Shown in pieces: positions 1-12,239 of a stretch of 64,000 bases of DNA (positions are counted from its first letter, which is position 1; each line of letters opens with the position of its first letter). The notes beneath the pieces were generated by a model that did not search any database, was not told the DNA's origin, and was given only the letters and a program-made list of their open reading frames with translations. The position numbers were made by a program, and so were the translations under genes. This stretch comes from Atkinsonella hypoxylon (Eukaryota; Ascomycota; Sordariomycetes; Hypocreales; Clavicipitaceae), in the NCBI GenBank assembly GCA_000729835.1, contig JFHB01000003.1, forward strand, positions 310,001 through 374,000. Reading direction: 5' to 3'.

Positions 1-1116
1 GCTATGGCCGTCTTCAAGCATCGCGGCATCAAGACTAAAAACATCCATATCCAGAGCCGTTGTGTTGCAGATCCAGGATGCTAAGTGAAACAGAAGATGT
101 GCCGCACTTTGGCTTTCGATTTGTGTGAACCAGCAGAGGGGCGGCAGAATCTGAGGGTGTGTGGTTTGTGGTGTGGTGTGGTGTGGTGTGGTGTGGTGTG
201 GTGTGGTGTGGTGCGGTGTGGCCTTGCCTTGCCTTGCCACAAGCAATCATTCATTGCTCAGGTTCGACTCGACTCGACTGGACCCCCCACTCACTCACTC
301 ACTCACTCACTCACTCCTATATGGTGATATCGGGGCACGGAATCCCTCCACTGGGCGAGCGGTTTATCATGCAGAGCCGCATCAGTGCCGGGCGCCGTCC
401 TTGTCCAACGGTCCACTCGCTCGTGCTTCATGGCCGTGAGCCAGCCATGTCGTTTTCTCTGACTCTTGGCTCCCACCCAGATAGATGCATTGCGCTGTAC
501 AAATCCGCTCTGCCGTCGCCACCAGCGCTGATCATTGTCCTTCTGACAGGGTCCAAAACAGAGAGCCAAGACAAGCGCCGTGTGCGGCAAAAATCAAACA
601 CGGCACATGGATTAGGGCATGGCATAAACTTGGATGCATCTGTCTGAACAAAGATGCCCTCCAACAACGATTGCAAGAGATCCATGACAGTAGTCTTCAA
701 CGTGGGTACCAACTGGCTATGTACTCATGGTCAATAAAAAGAGTGAGGGCTCTTCGCGAGAAGATGAAAGCAACCTGAATAACAGCCATAAACTTGTGCG
801 AAATCAATGACAGAAAGAAAGATGAAACCAATAAATAGCATCTCGGGAAATGCGCGCAACATGTTTGAGAATGATATGGGCAAACAGACTTGTGTGAGAG
901 TATCCAAGACAAAAGGGAACTGCTGAAAGCACCCATGCCACTCAACACCGTCCATTATCTAAATCTCTCCCACTACAAATTTTTTTTTTTATATCCCACC
1001 ATAGAATAATATCAAACATGGCAGAATAGCCAAGAGAACAAAATAACATCGGCCCTGTCCATGTACGGTGTCGGGTATCTGAAAGGACACACCTGAGCCA
1101 ACAGATATCGGCTCCT
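1..1116. other. Intergenic, simple repeats
   Basis: No gene is supported here. The stretch holds a pentamer repeat (GTGTG units, about 165-222) and a CACT tetranucleotide tract (about 285-317). Open frames that cross these repeats are low-complexity translations. The part nearest 1116 is probably the 3' trailer of the minus-strand gene that follows. Confidence 0.6.
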
Positions 1117-2833
1117 TCAGTAAGGGCCGCCAAGTGCCTGAGACGTTGCACCAGGTTCGATCTTCATCGGTGCCCTGTTCTGCCACACGGGCACGTCAAT
1201 CAGTCCCCCTTGGCCAGCTGGTGCTCCCTCCCAGCATGATTCAGGGTCTCTGGCCAGATACACTTGAGTTATCAACTCGTCTTCGGTAATTACATGACGA
1301 GGTTCCATGGTCATCATGCCATCGGCTCCGAACGTCTCATCATCACCACGTCCATTTGGCCGTTTCTTGCGTGAAATTTTTCGCCGTCGTCGGACTGCCA
1401 AGTCTCTGAAACAGTCGAGATAGATCTGCTCTTCGAGCTTTGTGTCATTGGCCAGCTTGATCTCGATGTCTTTTGAGTTGAGATGCATGTTCCGAGAACC
1501 GCCTATATTGAGAAAGGCCCTAAGAATGTCCTCGTAACGCCTCCGCTCAACTATCTCCCAAGCTTCGTGAAGAAGTTCTAGCTGTAGACATGGTCCCTGT
1601 CAGTATCAAGCCATCGAACCCTTTCGCCTTCCTTGTTCCTTGATATTATTTCTTTCCAAGGAGAGCTATGAGATGATTTGTGTAGGTGTCTATGTCAACT
1701 TACGTCTTTGGGGAGCCACTGTATGTACTTGGCGCGGGCTCGGCTGACTCTCATCTGAAGCGTTTCTTTACCATGGCTTCTGTTGAATTGTGTGCGGAAA
1801 TCGCTCTGGATACTGTCCCACATGTCCTGTCCTCTCTTGCTGCGATGCCGCCAGCAAGAATCAAAGATGTATCGCTCCTCATCAGGGCACGTGTCTTTCA
1901 GTAACGGAGGAGCTTCCTCACCGTTGCAATTGACGTAATCCTCAGCTGGTTGGGGTTGGGGATGGGAATGTTTCTTTGGTTTTTTTCTATTGTTCGACTT
2001 CTTGATCCGATGATTTCCGATTACCGCTGGGCGTTTGCGACGGGGATCCCGCCGAGAGCCAGGGGTTTCTGAGCCCCGAGTTTCCTGCTTTATAGCCACA
2101 TCGTGCGAGCTGCGACGACTGGCAGAGTGGCAATGGAATGATCCTCGGGGAACCTCATGCAGCATTGGCTCAGACATTGTAATTTCGTAATTCAATTCTC
2201 GAGATTGTGGTTCCATAGATATGGAGTGCCCTGCACGCATAATAAGGGGATTTTGATCCGGCATCGGGTGCAAATAATACGGTGAATCAATTTGTGAAGA
2301 TGGACCGGGATGTGAAGATTCATCTGAGACTCCACAGACCCCTAGATAAGGTTCTGGAGGTATCCGAGTTCGCCTAGTGACGTAGTATTCATTTGGATAA
2401 TGACTTGGAGTATGCATAGGAGAGCTGGTCTCGCTGTGATGACTGTTCATTTCGAGCTGATTGTTCCACTGGCTATATAATTTGGAGCTTCCCGAAGGGG
2501 TTGGCCCTTGGCCGTTTGGACTGTCTAGCTCTGGATATCTGGCCATGAGCTTGTGATTCTGAGGAGAGTCCACCGTGGAGCCCGGAGTCAGAAGGTCTGG
2601 GTCGCACTGAGACGGTAGAGCAAAAGATGACACCTGATATTGAGTTGCGTTAGTTGAAGAGACTGAAACTTGAGCATTTTGGGTTATAAGAGGCATACCG
2701 CAGAATACGGCGTGAATTCTGGATAACTGGTCGTTGAGGATCTCGTGCAGTCCGAGAGGCTCGGAGCGCCTTCTGAAAGAGCGTCTGAAGGCGATAGAAC
2801 AGAATCAATGTAAGGCTGCTCCTCGACCATCAT
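1117..2833 (-). CDS. Uncharacterised Ser/Pro-rich protein with basic helical C-terminal domain (possible DNA-binding regulator)
   Basis: I do not recognise a named family. Three coding exons are supported: 2833-2699, 2633-1704 and 1581-1117, giving 509 residues. Intron 1 (65 bp) has a GTATGC donor and a CTAAC branch point 13 nt before CAG; intron 2 (122 bp) has GTAAGT and CTACAG. Both junctions are phase 0 and restore the frame. The start is the first ATG of a doublet in an AAAATGATGG context; upstream in-frame sequence has no ATG, and a likely 5'UTR intron (about 3231-2977, GTGAGT...CCAG) precedes it. The first two thirds is Ser/Pro/His-rich and disordered, with a very basic patch (RRDPRRKRPAV, KKSNNRKKPKKHSH). 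The last third is a conserved-looking helical region: a WRHRSKRGQDMWDSI segment, then RARAKYIQWLPKD, AWEIVERRRYEDIL and a basic RRRRKISRKKR run. That layout resembles a Myb/SANT-like DNA-binding protein, which is inference only. Confidence 0.7.
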
Positions 2834-2976
2834 TTTGGAAAGATTATTGATCGAAGAAATTCGACAACTTAAATCAGCGTTCTTGTATGACTTGTATTTC
2901 CGGCTCTTGCTTGGAGTCAGGCGGGGAGAGAAGGCTGCCAAGACAGGCGTCGCGCTGGAGCGCTCTACTTCTGCGA

Positions 2977-3231
2977 CTGGATTAATTAGGTGTAACTTCT
3001 AAAGTCAAATCCGTATCAGATCACCATCGGCTTTTGGCCCAAGCACGTCACGAGAATGCAAAGGCGAGTCGTCTATGATATGTGCTTGTGAATGAAGAAA
3101 CGTTGGCCAGATACGATGGATGGGTACAGAAATAGCAATAGCTGGCGGGGGCCGAGCAGCACTCAAGGCACGACGGAAAGTAAACAGCCTTATCGACCAG
3201 GCGTTGAGCACAAGCTGTCTGCCTTACTCAC
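2977..3231 (-). other. Probable 5'UTR intron of the preceding gene
   Basis: On the minus strand a CT-rich leader ends at a GTGAGTAAG donor (3231 downward), and the next good acceptor, CCTAATTAATCCAG, ends at 2977. Splicing them puts the first ATG at 2833. A shorter 48-nt alternative (donor GTGATC near 3024 to the same acceptor) keeps an open frame but supplies no ATG, so I prefer the leader-intron reading. Confidence 0.4.
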
Positions 3232-3299
3232 ACGGAGGAGCAAACGGAAAGTCAAAGTGAAGAAGTGAAGAGATGAGGATAGGACCTGGCCGACTGCAG

Positions 3300-6200
3300 A
3301 CGGTCTGACCTTGTTGGTATAAATACTAAGTTGATTCGACATGCGGTGTAGATCTTTTTTTCGACGGAGCAGGAGAGCAGGTAGCTAGTAAGGAAGAAAC
3401 CTCCATGTACTCCTTCACAAGACACTTTCAGGGAGCAGGGGTTTGAAGGGAACGAGCTTTAACAAGGCGTCGTCCAGGGCGTGTGTGATTGATTGCGTCT
3501 GGAGCATCTTTGGCCCAGGCAGGGGTGGGTTGGGAAGGAGGAGGGGAGGGGAGAAGGGGGGGGGGGGCTGGAGCGTCAAGAGCCCCCAGTTCATTTTTTT
3601 TCCTCCCCGGTTTAGCCACAGAGACGATGGCATGGGAAGACCAGAGCACAGGACACAGCATGGCCGGGCAAGACGGACAGGGTTGACAGTCCAAGCTGCT
3701 CGTTCAGCGCGGTGGCCGCCGACGACGGTGTTCGACATTCGACGGATAGCCGCAGGGGAAGGCTGCTGCATGCCTTGCCATCTTGCCAAGGCAGCACGCA
3801 AGGGTTTGAAGATCGATGTAGCAATGGGGGCGATGTGGTCCTCCAGCGTCTGCGTCTGGCTCTATTCGTCCCATCTTTTGGAGTGCTGTAAGGCAAGTAA
3901 GGCAACAAACACGCTCGGTCTCGGATTCGTTAATCAACCAATCAAGACTGGCGGAGCTCAAAGGCACTTCACTACCTCTAATCTACAAAAGAGATACTTG
4001 ACAGATATTGCAGCCATTGCAGTCTCCGGAAGTACTGATGCGGTCATGGAAGACAGGTGGGTCCCGTGACCTCACTTTGCCTACTCGAAGGCAAAGGGTT
4101 GCCAACGCATTAGAGCATAACCACCTGGGCACTGGAATGCCTATGACGCCTGAAGCCCAATGACGTCTACTCATATAGACCCTGGTCCTGTTATTTCTCT
4201 TAATAAAAAAAACCTTTTATGCCACAGTGGTAAAGACATGCTTTGCATCAAGAAATGAGTCTTGCGGCGAGTCATGTGTAGCAACGTGGTTTCCAACGTA
4301 GTTTCCCGGCGTCCTGTACCGCAATTTTCTGAGCCACGCAGATTGATAGTCAATTCAAATTCTGAGGCCTTGTTGAAATAACAGGCGGAAAATGCCTATA
4401 GTAATGCTCCAGGTGCTAGAAAAGAGTAGAAAAGAGGTAGGATGGCATGAACTTGTAACGTTCTATTTGATATAACCTGAATTTGATTGCTGTTGACTGT
4501 GACGCCGTAGCTGAGAGGAAGGCTAGAGAGGCAGCCAACTAGAACTTTTTTGCTTCATCAGAACTATGGCTAGACATGTCGTCAAAATATCCGTGACATG
4601 CTGGCGACACCTGCGGATTTGATCGCAATCGCGCATTAATCGTGGTAGTTCTAAGATTTAATATTGAGCTTGTCGGTTGAAAAGATCCGCCATATTTTAA
4701 GTGGTTTGAAGATGTATGAGCAGCACCGTCGCAGAGAGGCTCCATCAATGATTAGCGTTGTCACTAAGTTTGGGGGGGAAAGGTAAAGGGTCGAGGACAC
4801 CCCGCTTGGTTAGATCATAACTATACTGCCGAAGCTGCTTAGCCGCTTGCTTGATTTATGACAGTCCTTGACGCTGAGTAGTTTAGAGTGCCTCGTGGCT
4901 TCAATGTTCCAGGTCTCAAGTGGGCATGCCGATACTCCGCAGTACTCCGCAAAACGTTGCGCTCTTACCAACAAAGGTGAATCTTTGCTGTCGAGAAGAA
5001 CATTTATCGGGAATCCATACCGACTTGGATCTCAGCCGAAATATTAAGTTGGCCGCAGTTTAGATGTCGCTTTATTGACCATCTAAATTTGGCTGTCACC
5101 TGGTAAGCGTGGTCTGAAGAGATGGGAAAGTGATTGTGTAAGCCATAGAGAGAGTACAATGATGCCCTTGTTGCACAGTCATCACGCAGGTTGATAATAT
5201 GAGCGAGAGCTCAGTAATAATGTAGAGAGAGGCCCCTTGGACGTACTCAGCGGCCAGCCATGATTTTAGTTCTAGTGTCCCATCAATGGCGGAGACAATA
5301 CCAACAACAATAGAGCAGGAAAGCTGAAATGTTTTGGTTGACGGGCGGTGACCAAGTTTCTCTGCCATAGAGCTCATCAAAGGGCACTCGGACCAGGGCC
5401 GCTTCAATCTGGACTGACAGGCACATCCATGACCAGTTTCAAGTGTAACCATTGTACCATTGTCAGTGGCGAGTGACCATTTGAGCGCTGTCAAAAGCCT
5501 GGAATGCTGTATAAGTTCAGATCGGTGTGCGGCGAGCGCCCGCAAGCATGGCGCCGAGAATGCACGAACGAGAGCAATGAGCAACCGATCGAATGCTGGT
5601 GGATGGCTGGCCGGCCGTATACAAGACAAGAAGGGAATGTCAAGAGGCCGATTAGTTAGCAAGCCTCTGGTAGTGGCCAGTGGATAGGCTAGATGAGGAA
5701 GAGGATTTGACTCAGGATGAGAGGTCAAGGGATGAGGATCGCGAGTCGAGGCCGGTGGGCTGAATGACGAAGGCAGGCACGAAAGGCAAGGCGGAAGGGT
5801 GCGACGAATAGGCTGCTTCCAAGTGAGCAGGGGGATTCAATTTTTTTGTTGACCCATAGGAGGCATTTGAGCGCGTACGGAGTAACGTTAGTATTCTGTA
5901 TATAACTATGTACATGCCTACTGTACCTAGACCCGCCCATTGGCCCCGCTTTACGTGCAGCCTAGCTGGCGCCTGAATGGGAATGGCGACTTCGAGCCTT
6001 TCAAGCTCGTGTTGCGAGCCACGGGGAAGTGTTGCAGCGCTGTGTAACTCTGGCAGCATACGCAGACACGTCCAGCAGGTGGCCAGTACCCTGACTGAGT
6101 GAGACTATCTACCTACCTACCTACCTACCTACCTACCTACCTACCTACCTATCTATCTACAGTGGGGGGAAATTATGTAGGTATCTAAGCTAAGTACCTA

Positions 6201-6660
6201 GGTAGGTACCTAGATAGGTAGGTGCTGGAAGTGAATTAGGTAATTACAGTGCACTGCTGTCAATGAGCAAGCATGCCAGGCAGGAACCACTGGCAAGCCA
6301 CCCGCATGCCCTGCTGGTTGAATACAAGCCACCGTCCACAACCAAAGGCTCTGGTGGATGAATGAATGAACGAGTTGTGGAATGCGGAAAATGCGGAATA
6401 GGCTAGGCACGATACGCTTACTCGAGGCGCTGATTGGCTCATTTGCCAGTGATCGCTGTCCGTGCTCCGCAACGGCTTCGTCCAAACTATTAACTATTGT
6501 CGAGCAGTCCTCATCGCACCTGCCAGTGTTGCAGGCAGGCCCTGTTGCCCCTAGACATCTCAGACACGAGACGCCGGGCAGTCAGATTTTGCACAATGTC
6601 ACTTCAGGCCCTAAGCCCTCGGCCTAGTAAGCCCTCGGCCATTCACTGACGGTCCCTGAC
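3300..6660. other. Gene-poor block, part 1
   Basis: No supported gene. The block opens with a possible TATA-like AT stretch (about 3315-3326) for the minus-strand gene. It contains a G-rich run around 3530-3570, a CTAC/CTAT tetranucleotide array (about 6105-6160), and TAGGTACC-type motifs at about 6180-6225. The longest open frame (5096-5728, minus, 210 codons) has no recognisable domain and no start or splice support, so it is not called. Confidence 0.5.
6105..6160. repeat. (CTAC)n microsatellite
   Basis: Direct reading: eleven or so CTAC units in a row followed by CTAT units, then a separate TAGGTACC-rich stretch from about 6180. It lies inside the gene-poor block. Confidence 0.85.
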
Positions 6661-9600
6661 GGTTCTTGGCAGCCGCCAATGCACGTGCCGGGGTGACGTC
6701 TGGTCCAACGCCCGAGCAGTTGCCGGGTGGGAACGGGTCGGCAGGTCGTTTGAGTCACGGGGTCGCGGAGACGGCAGACAGCCAGCAAGACAGCAAGACA
6801 GCAAGACAGCAAGACAAAGAGTTCCCACGCTTCGCCATGGCGTGTCTGGCTCCAGCTCTCCATTTAAGCAGTCGCCGAGTGGTGTCGGCCTATATAATTG
6901 CCTCCCAACGATTCCCAAGGCTTCGTTGCCCGAAGCCCGGATCTTTTCAGAAGGAATCAGTGACAGCCATTGCCGATTTGGGGGCTTCGGAACTAGAGCC
7001 TGTTCGTGCTAGCAGAGGCAGTGGATCATCAAACAATGGCATTGAGGGGCGCTAAGATTGGGCTATCGGGCGCTCTAGCACGAACAAAAGCCAGCCGCCG
7101 GCCGAGGAGGATATGACATGGATCGAGTTCTGAATTTACCTCTCGCTTCGGGACCCATCGCCTCCTATCTCGACCCGTTTTCAGTATGGACCAAGTCAGC
7201 GGATTGCGCGCTCTGACTTGCTTTATATTGTGCTCCGTTTGCTCAACGTTGAGAGTGTCACTGGTCCTTGATGTCCAGCTACATGGTACGGCTGCTATCA
7301 GACTTTGCCACCCCATCTTCACGAGAGAGAAAAAAATAAGTGCAGTGAACTGGCAGCCACGGTTTCGGCTATTCCGATCGTTCAAAGACGTCCTGGAGAC
7401 AGCACGAATCATATAAGATACACATGTAGACGAGCTCTCGATGCGCAGTCGACACCCCCACCTTCGTGCACAAGTACCATACTGGAGGTGACAAGCTATC
7501 TCCGTTTATACGTATATGTAAAGTTGGCATGCGGATTCTGTGCTACTCCGCGTTATGAATTGGCTAGTTTTCGTCCAGAGCTGTAGGGTCCTACGATTTG
7601 AGCCGCCTGCAGCAGGCGCACTGCGCAACCAAGTGGGACTTGGGAGACGAATGGCAAGCTGGAAGACATCAAGTGTGTGTGTAACTAGAAGGTGGCAAGA
7701 GTCAACAAACGCATGATGGGGATAACCAGCTGATATTCCGGAAGCCATAGAAGGCATTTTATCAAACTTGGGCAACCTAGTAAGAGTTTTCTTCTCGCAA
7801 TCAGATGTAGGAGTACCAGTCATACTAGCGTAATATATCATCGTGCATATTTGGCGATAGGTTAGTGCATTAGCGCTTCAAAGTACCATCTTTTAGCTAG
7901 ATGGCGTGGTAAATAATCTGTATCGGGCACCGTGTTGAATACGACGTGGCCCCATGCCGGCCCAAAGCCGAGCAAAACTACATTCTCGTTAACCTACCAA
8001 TGAGTATATCTGCTGGAATTACTGTCCAGCACTCTTTATTACCGTCATGCAAGCACGGCGGTTATGTTACATGACGCGTCCCCGATGAGCAGCGAGTTGC
8101 GGGACCCGTCGTGAAACCGGACCCCCGCGTGACAAGCTAATCTAGAGATATGGCGTCAATAATGGACATGCATACGAACTAATGCGGGTACAGCAATGCA
8201 GTGTCATCAGGCAGGAAAACAGCAGGGCCCCATCCAAAAGAAAAAAAGAAAAAAAAAAAAAAAAATGGACATTCGCAAAAACCGTCCACTGTCGCACTGC
8301 AAAGAGACCGAAGGAGAAACGATCAGCAGAGCGAGAATGCGGTTACAGGAAAGAGCATCGGAGATGGCCCAATGACTCATCCTTCACTGTACGCCTCAAT
8401 GAATCAGATCTACAGGGAAAAAGGGCCTGTACCGTACGTAGTTGGTGCATTTCATAGACGGCATGCCATGTATAGTGCAAGTGCAGTCTGTGCATGGCAC
8501 TAAAAGATACAGATAGTTACTCACAAGACGCCAACATGGTGGGGAGGGGCTTTGGCAAGCATGAGGGTTGTTTTAGTCCTGCGGGCAAATTATCTTCTAG
8601 ACCGCCTTCTTCTATTCCGAAAAGCTGGTGGGCCAGATCTCATTTTTCCCTTTCTCGCTGATTTCATGAGATTAGAACGCAGCAACCCCAGGCAAAGAGC
8701 TACAATACAAGTACATAGAGCGAATCGAATCACCTGCGCTTCCTCCCCTCCTACCCCCCGACACAGCGTCTCCTGCGGCTCGAGGACAACGTCAGGCGAC
8801 GCCAAATGAACGGGCAACGCTTGTTTTGTTTGAATTTATAAACGGCAGGGAACCCTCACCGGGGGCCCAGACGGAAATTGGTGTGGAGAAACAAAAGGCT
8901 CAGGGATGGAGGAGGTGAGGGGCACGATGAGGTACTCGAGTCCAAACACAAGCTAAGCTAGTGGCTGGCCCCAGACCCGACCAGTCAGGGAAGAGAGCCA
9001 TGTCAGACCCGACCGGGACGAACCGAACTGTCGGGACGCGCTAGCAGGGATGTGAAGCAGCATCATTGGTCGGTCAGTCTTGCTCCCAGGCCTGCCATCA
9101 GTCTACTTTTCCTCACACCTCTCAGAGGGCTCCTGCTCAGCCCAATAGGCGTCGGCTCCGGAATGCGCTAGTCGCGACGCAAGAGCCCAGACGCGCGCGT
9201 CGTCTGCTGTGAAGGTGCTAATTAGTTAATGGTTAATGGTTAATGGATACCAAGACCCGACGTGGGCATTATCGCTCTTGCGGACAACGGTCCCCTTGTG
9301 GTCCCCCGAGGCCCCTCCTCTTCTCTCCCCTCCTCTTCTCCCCTCCTCTTTTCTTTTCCTCCTTGGGTAGGGAGCCACTCCGGCGATGGTGACTGTGAAT
9401 CAGTCACATATCCATTACCTTTTCCCTGTTCTCCAGCGGTCGCGGAAACCAGATCTCGCCCGCCCGCTCATGGCAGATCTGGCCCAACTGAATGCGTGAC
9501 TCACAGTCGGTGCAGATGATCAAGAGGGCCATTCGCGGTTGTAGTGGTGTGATGCTCATTGATTATCATCACTCCCGGGCCAAAGAACTAATTAACAACC

Positions 9601-12130
9601 CGACTGTTCTGACGGGCGAGGGCAGCTCGGCCGTCGGACTTGGGGCTCTGCTCCCGGTGCCGTCGGCTACCATGGTGTCTTCAGCGTGTAGTAAGTAGGT
9701 CGGTCGGTCACAAGTCACAAGTCACAAGCGATTTCCCACATCTAAGCTCTCGGCACACATGACAGAACAAGTCATCCCTGAATAGTTTGTCACAAGGGCA
9801 GCCTCCGCATTGCCCAGCACCTCCTCTCATTTCCCAAGAGATTGTATCCCAGTTTCCATCCATTCCGTACCAATTGATGTGCTTAATTCCTGCTGCTGGC
9901 AGGAAGCGTATTTCATCGCGCAGCATCAGCGCTACCGGTGGTATGGAACCAGCTGTGAGAGGCCCAACAGGCAACAACAGGCAATAGAGCGTGCAGAACT
10001 TCTCACCTGAACTACAAAGGTGCCATCTCAAGCCCAGGGCCGAAGGCCATGAAGTAGGCACAGTACCAACACTCTGTCTGACAATAGTGACACGATGTAT
10101 TTTAGTGGGAGGCGGCCCAGCGGTGCGTCACGAACACCGGCTCATGGGGTGAAGCGCTTGGACGCGAACTAAAGGACTTCCAATACCACATAAATCCCCG
10201 ACTGGTTGCACTCCTATGTTAGAGTTAGAATCAGGTAGCTCGTCGCTTTAAATCGGAGGATGTTGACCCAGAACCGGCATCTCTCATTGGATCTATTAAC
10301 GACATCTTCATATGTTTTAACGTGCCTGGCAGGTTTTCCGGCCCGCATTGCAATTGCCGGGCAGCCTTCGATGGAAGGCAGCGCCGCTGACGAATCCTTT
10401 CTTCTCATTACCAGACTGCTCTTCACATTTCATATTACTTGCTCTGCTCGCCCACTCTTTGTAATCTGTTGCGGTTGCCGTGTCAGCGGAAGGCGCCGCC
10501 CAAGCGCCAACGGGTCGCACATCAACCAATTGCCCTAAATTTCACTACAAGCACGCGCCCAGGCAAGAGGGCGCTTGGATAAAGCGGGCAGAAATAAAGA
10601 AAGAAATTATCCTTCGTAGCGATAGTGGCGAGTGTGGGCCAAGCGCGCTCATGTGGAAGGTTGCCAAGCGGAGTCACGAGAAGGTCATGTTAATTCGTGC
10701 CTCAAGATAGTTACTGTGCTGTTTCTCTGGAAAGGCTTGTGTTCACCCCGTTTGTTGAGGAAGAGCAAGAATATAGGAGGACACCCAGGCTGCAGCGGTC
10801 TTGCCACTTTAGTCACACGCCCTCGAACCCTCGAGCCACCAGGAGATGGACTTTGGTGATGAAAGCGCGAAGCTTGTCTTGGCCCCAGCTCTTGCCACTC
10901 ATAAGCAGCAGTGCAGGCATGTTCTGAGGGCATCCTAGACCAATCGATCGGCAGGGCGTACCCTTCATCAAGCACGTCCACAAGATGTGTGGGCAAGAGC
11001 AGCACCGGCCTTGATCTTCTGTCAAATCTCACATCAGCAATGCCCCAGCAATGCCCCAGCAATGCTCCAGATTCTCCTTTTCCACCTGGGGTTTCCATGG
11101 CACCCATCGATTGCCGGTGTAAACACAGCCGCAGGATCGATCTGTGATTTTCCGAAGATTCCGTTTACGTTTAGACTATGAAACCTCTTTCATTCTTTCT
11201 TGTAGAATCGGAACAAGCTCTGGCTTGCCTACCTGGGGCGATATCCCATTTGAGGGGGTCTCTGATCGTGAATTTTGCAACTAATCACATCAGCAAGTAA
11301 ATTCTTTCCCATGTGGCACTGCAAATTGTGGGCAGGTACCCCCTCGGAAGTTGATTTTTACATCGGTGCTTGAGCGGGAACGCGATCGGACCACGTCTCA
11401 TGGCAAGGATGCATATCCATCTTCTCCTTGATGATGATCCCGTGGCAATCAATGGGAACTTTGTGGAGAGAGTCGTACTTGGACGGCTGTGGCCCCTGCT
11501 GCGAAACGCACAATAGCCTCTCGGTCCTTTCTCTCCCTCACTCGCTCAAAAAAGAAAAAGGGGGAGGGGGGTATGTCCATGGTTAGTGTAAAGCATACAC
11601 TGCCTGCCGTACGGCAATTATTTGAGTTATGCAGTGCTACAATATTATGGTCCAGGGGGGAACAAAGCTTTCACTAGATGCCGAGAGCTGCATTCTTCCT
11701 GGTTCACCGGTGACCGACAGCCCTGGAATAGAAAGCGTCGGGATAGAAGCAGAGGAGTTCGTCATGATTCGCTCCGGTGACTTTCTATGGCAGCCTGACA
11801 CCCAATGAAGCCTCATTTTTGTTCCAAGGCGACTATTCCACAGGATTTTTGGCGCCGCATTCAGGCTGTATCTTTTGATTAGGTAGAGCGCCTGCTCGAG
11901 CGAGGCATCTGCAAGGACATGCTTCGGAATACGCCTCTGTCTTCATGATCGAGGCAGACCAACGGCGATACGTCAATCTCCAGATTCAACTGTTTACCAT
12001 GCACTGAAGTACAAGTACAATTTCCATTCTTGGCAACACTCTGGGGGCTATCCAGGCTTTACTCAACAATTAATTGAACGTTCTATCTGCACTTTGCTCA
12101 AGCCAAGCAGGGGCGTCTGACTCCTCGGTG
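6660..12130. other. Gene-poor block, part 2
   Basis: No supported gene. Visible features are CAAGACAG tandem units (about 6785-6815), an A-rich run at about 8240-8265, a TTAATGG triplet repeat at about 9222-9247, a CT-rich stretch at about 9310-9365, and ACAAGTCAC repeats at about 9710-9728. Open frames are short, overlap on both strands and show no domain. Confidence 0.5.
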
Positions 12131-12135
12131 TGACC

Positions 12136-12237
12136 ATGGCCGAGACAACACCATCAACTTCTTCCACTCGATGGACAGAAGCCAACAAGTGGGTGAAGGA
12201 AACCACGACCCTTCTTCGGTCCACTGAGATTGGGTGA
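12136..12237 (+). CDS. Small open frame of unknown status (33 codons)
   Basis: An ATG in a good context (GACCATGG) opens a 33-residue Ser/Thr-rich frame beginning METTPS-like and ending at TGA. The composition looks more protein-like than its surroundings, and a GTGAAC at the end could be a splice donor, but I find no convincing downstream exon. It could be a first exon, an upstream ORF of a long leader, or chance. Confidence 0.15.
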   Translation: MAETTPSTSSTRWTEANKWVKETTTLLRSTEIG

Positions 12238-12239
12238 AC

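Noticed and set aside
5096..5728. 210-codon minus-strand open frame
   Set aside because: No recognisable domain, no leader or intron signals, composition like surrounding intergenic DNA.
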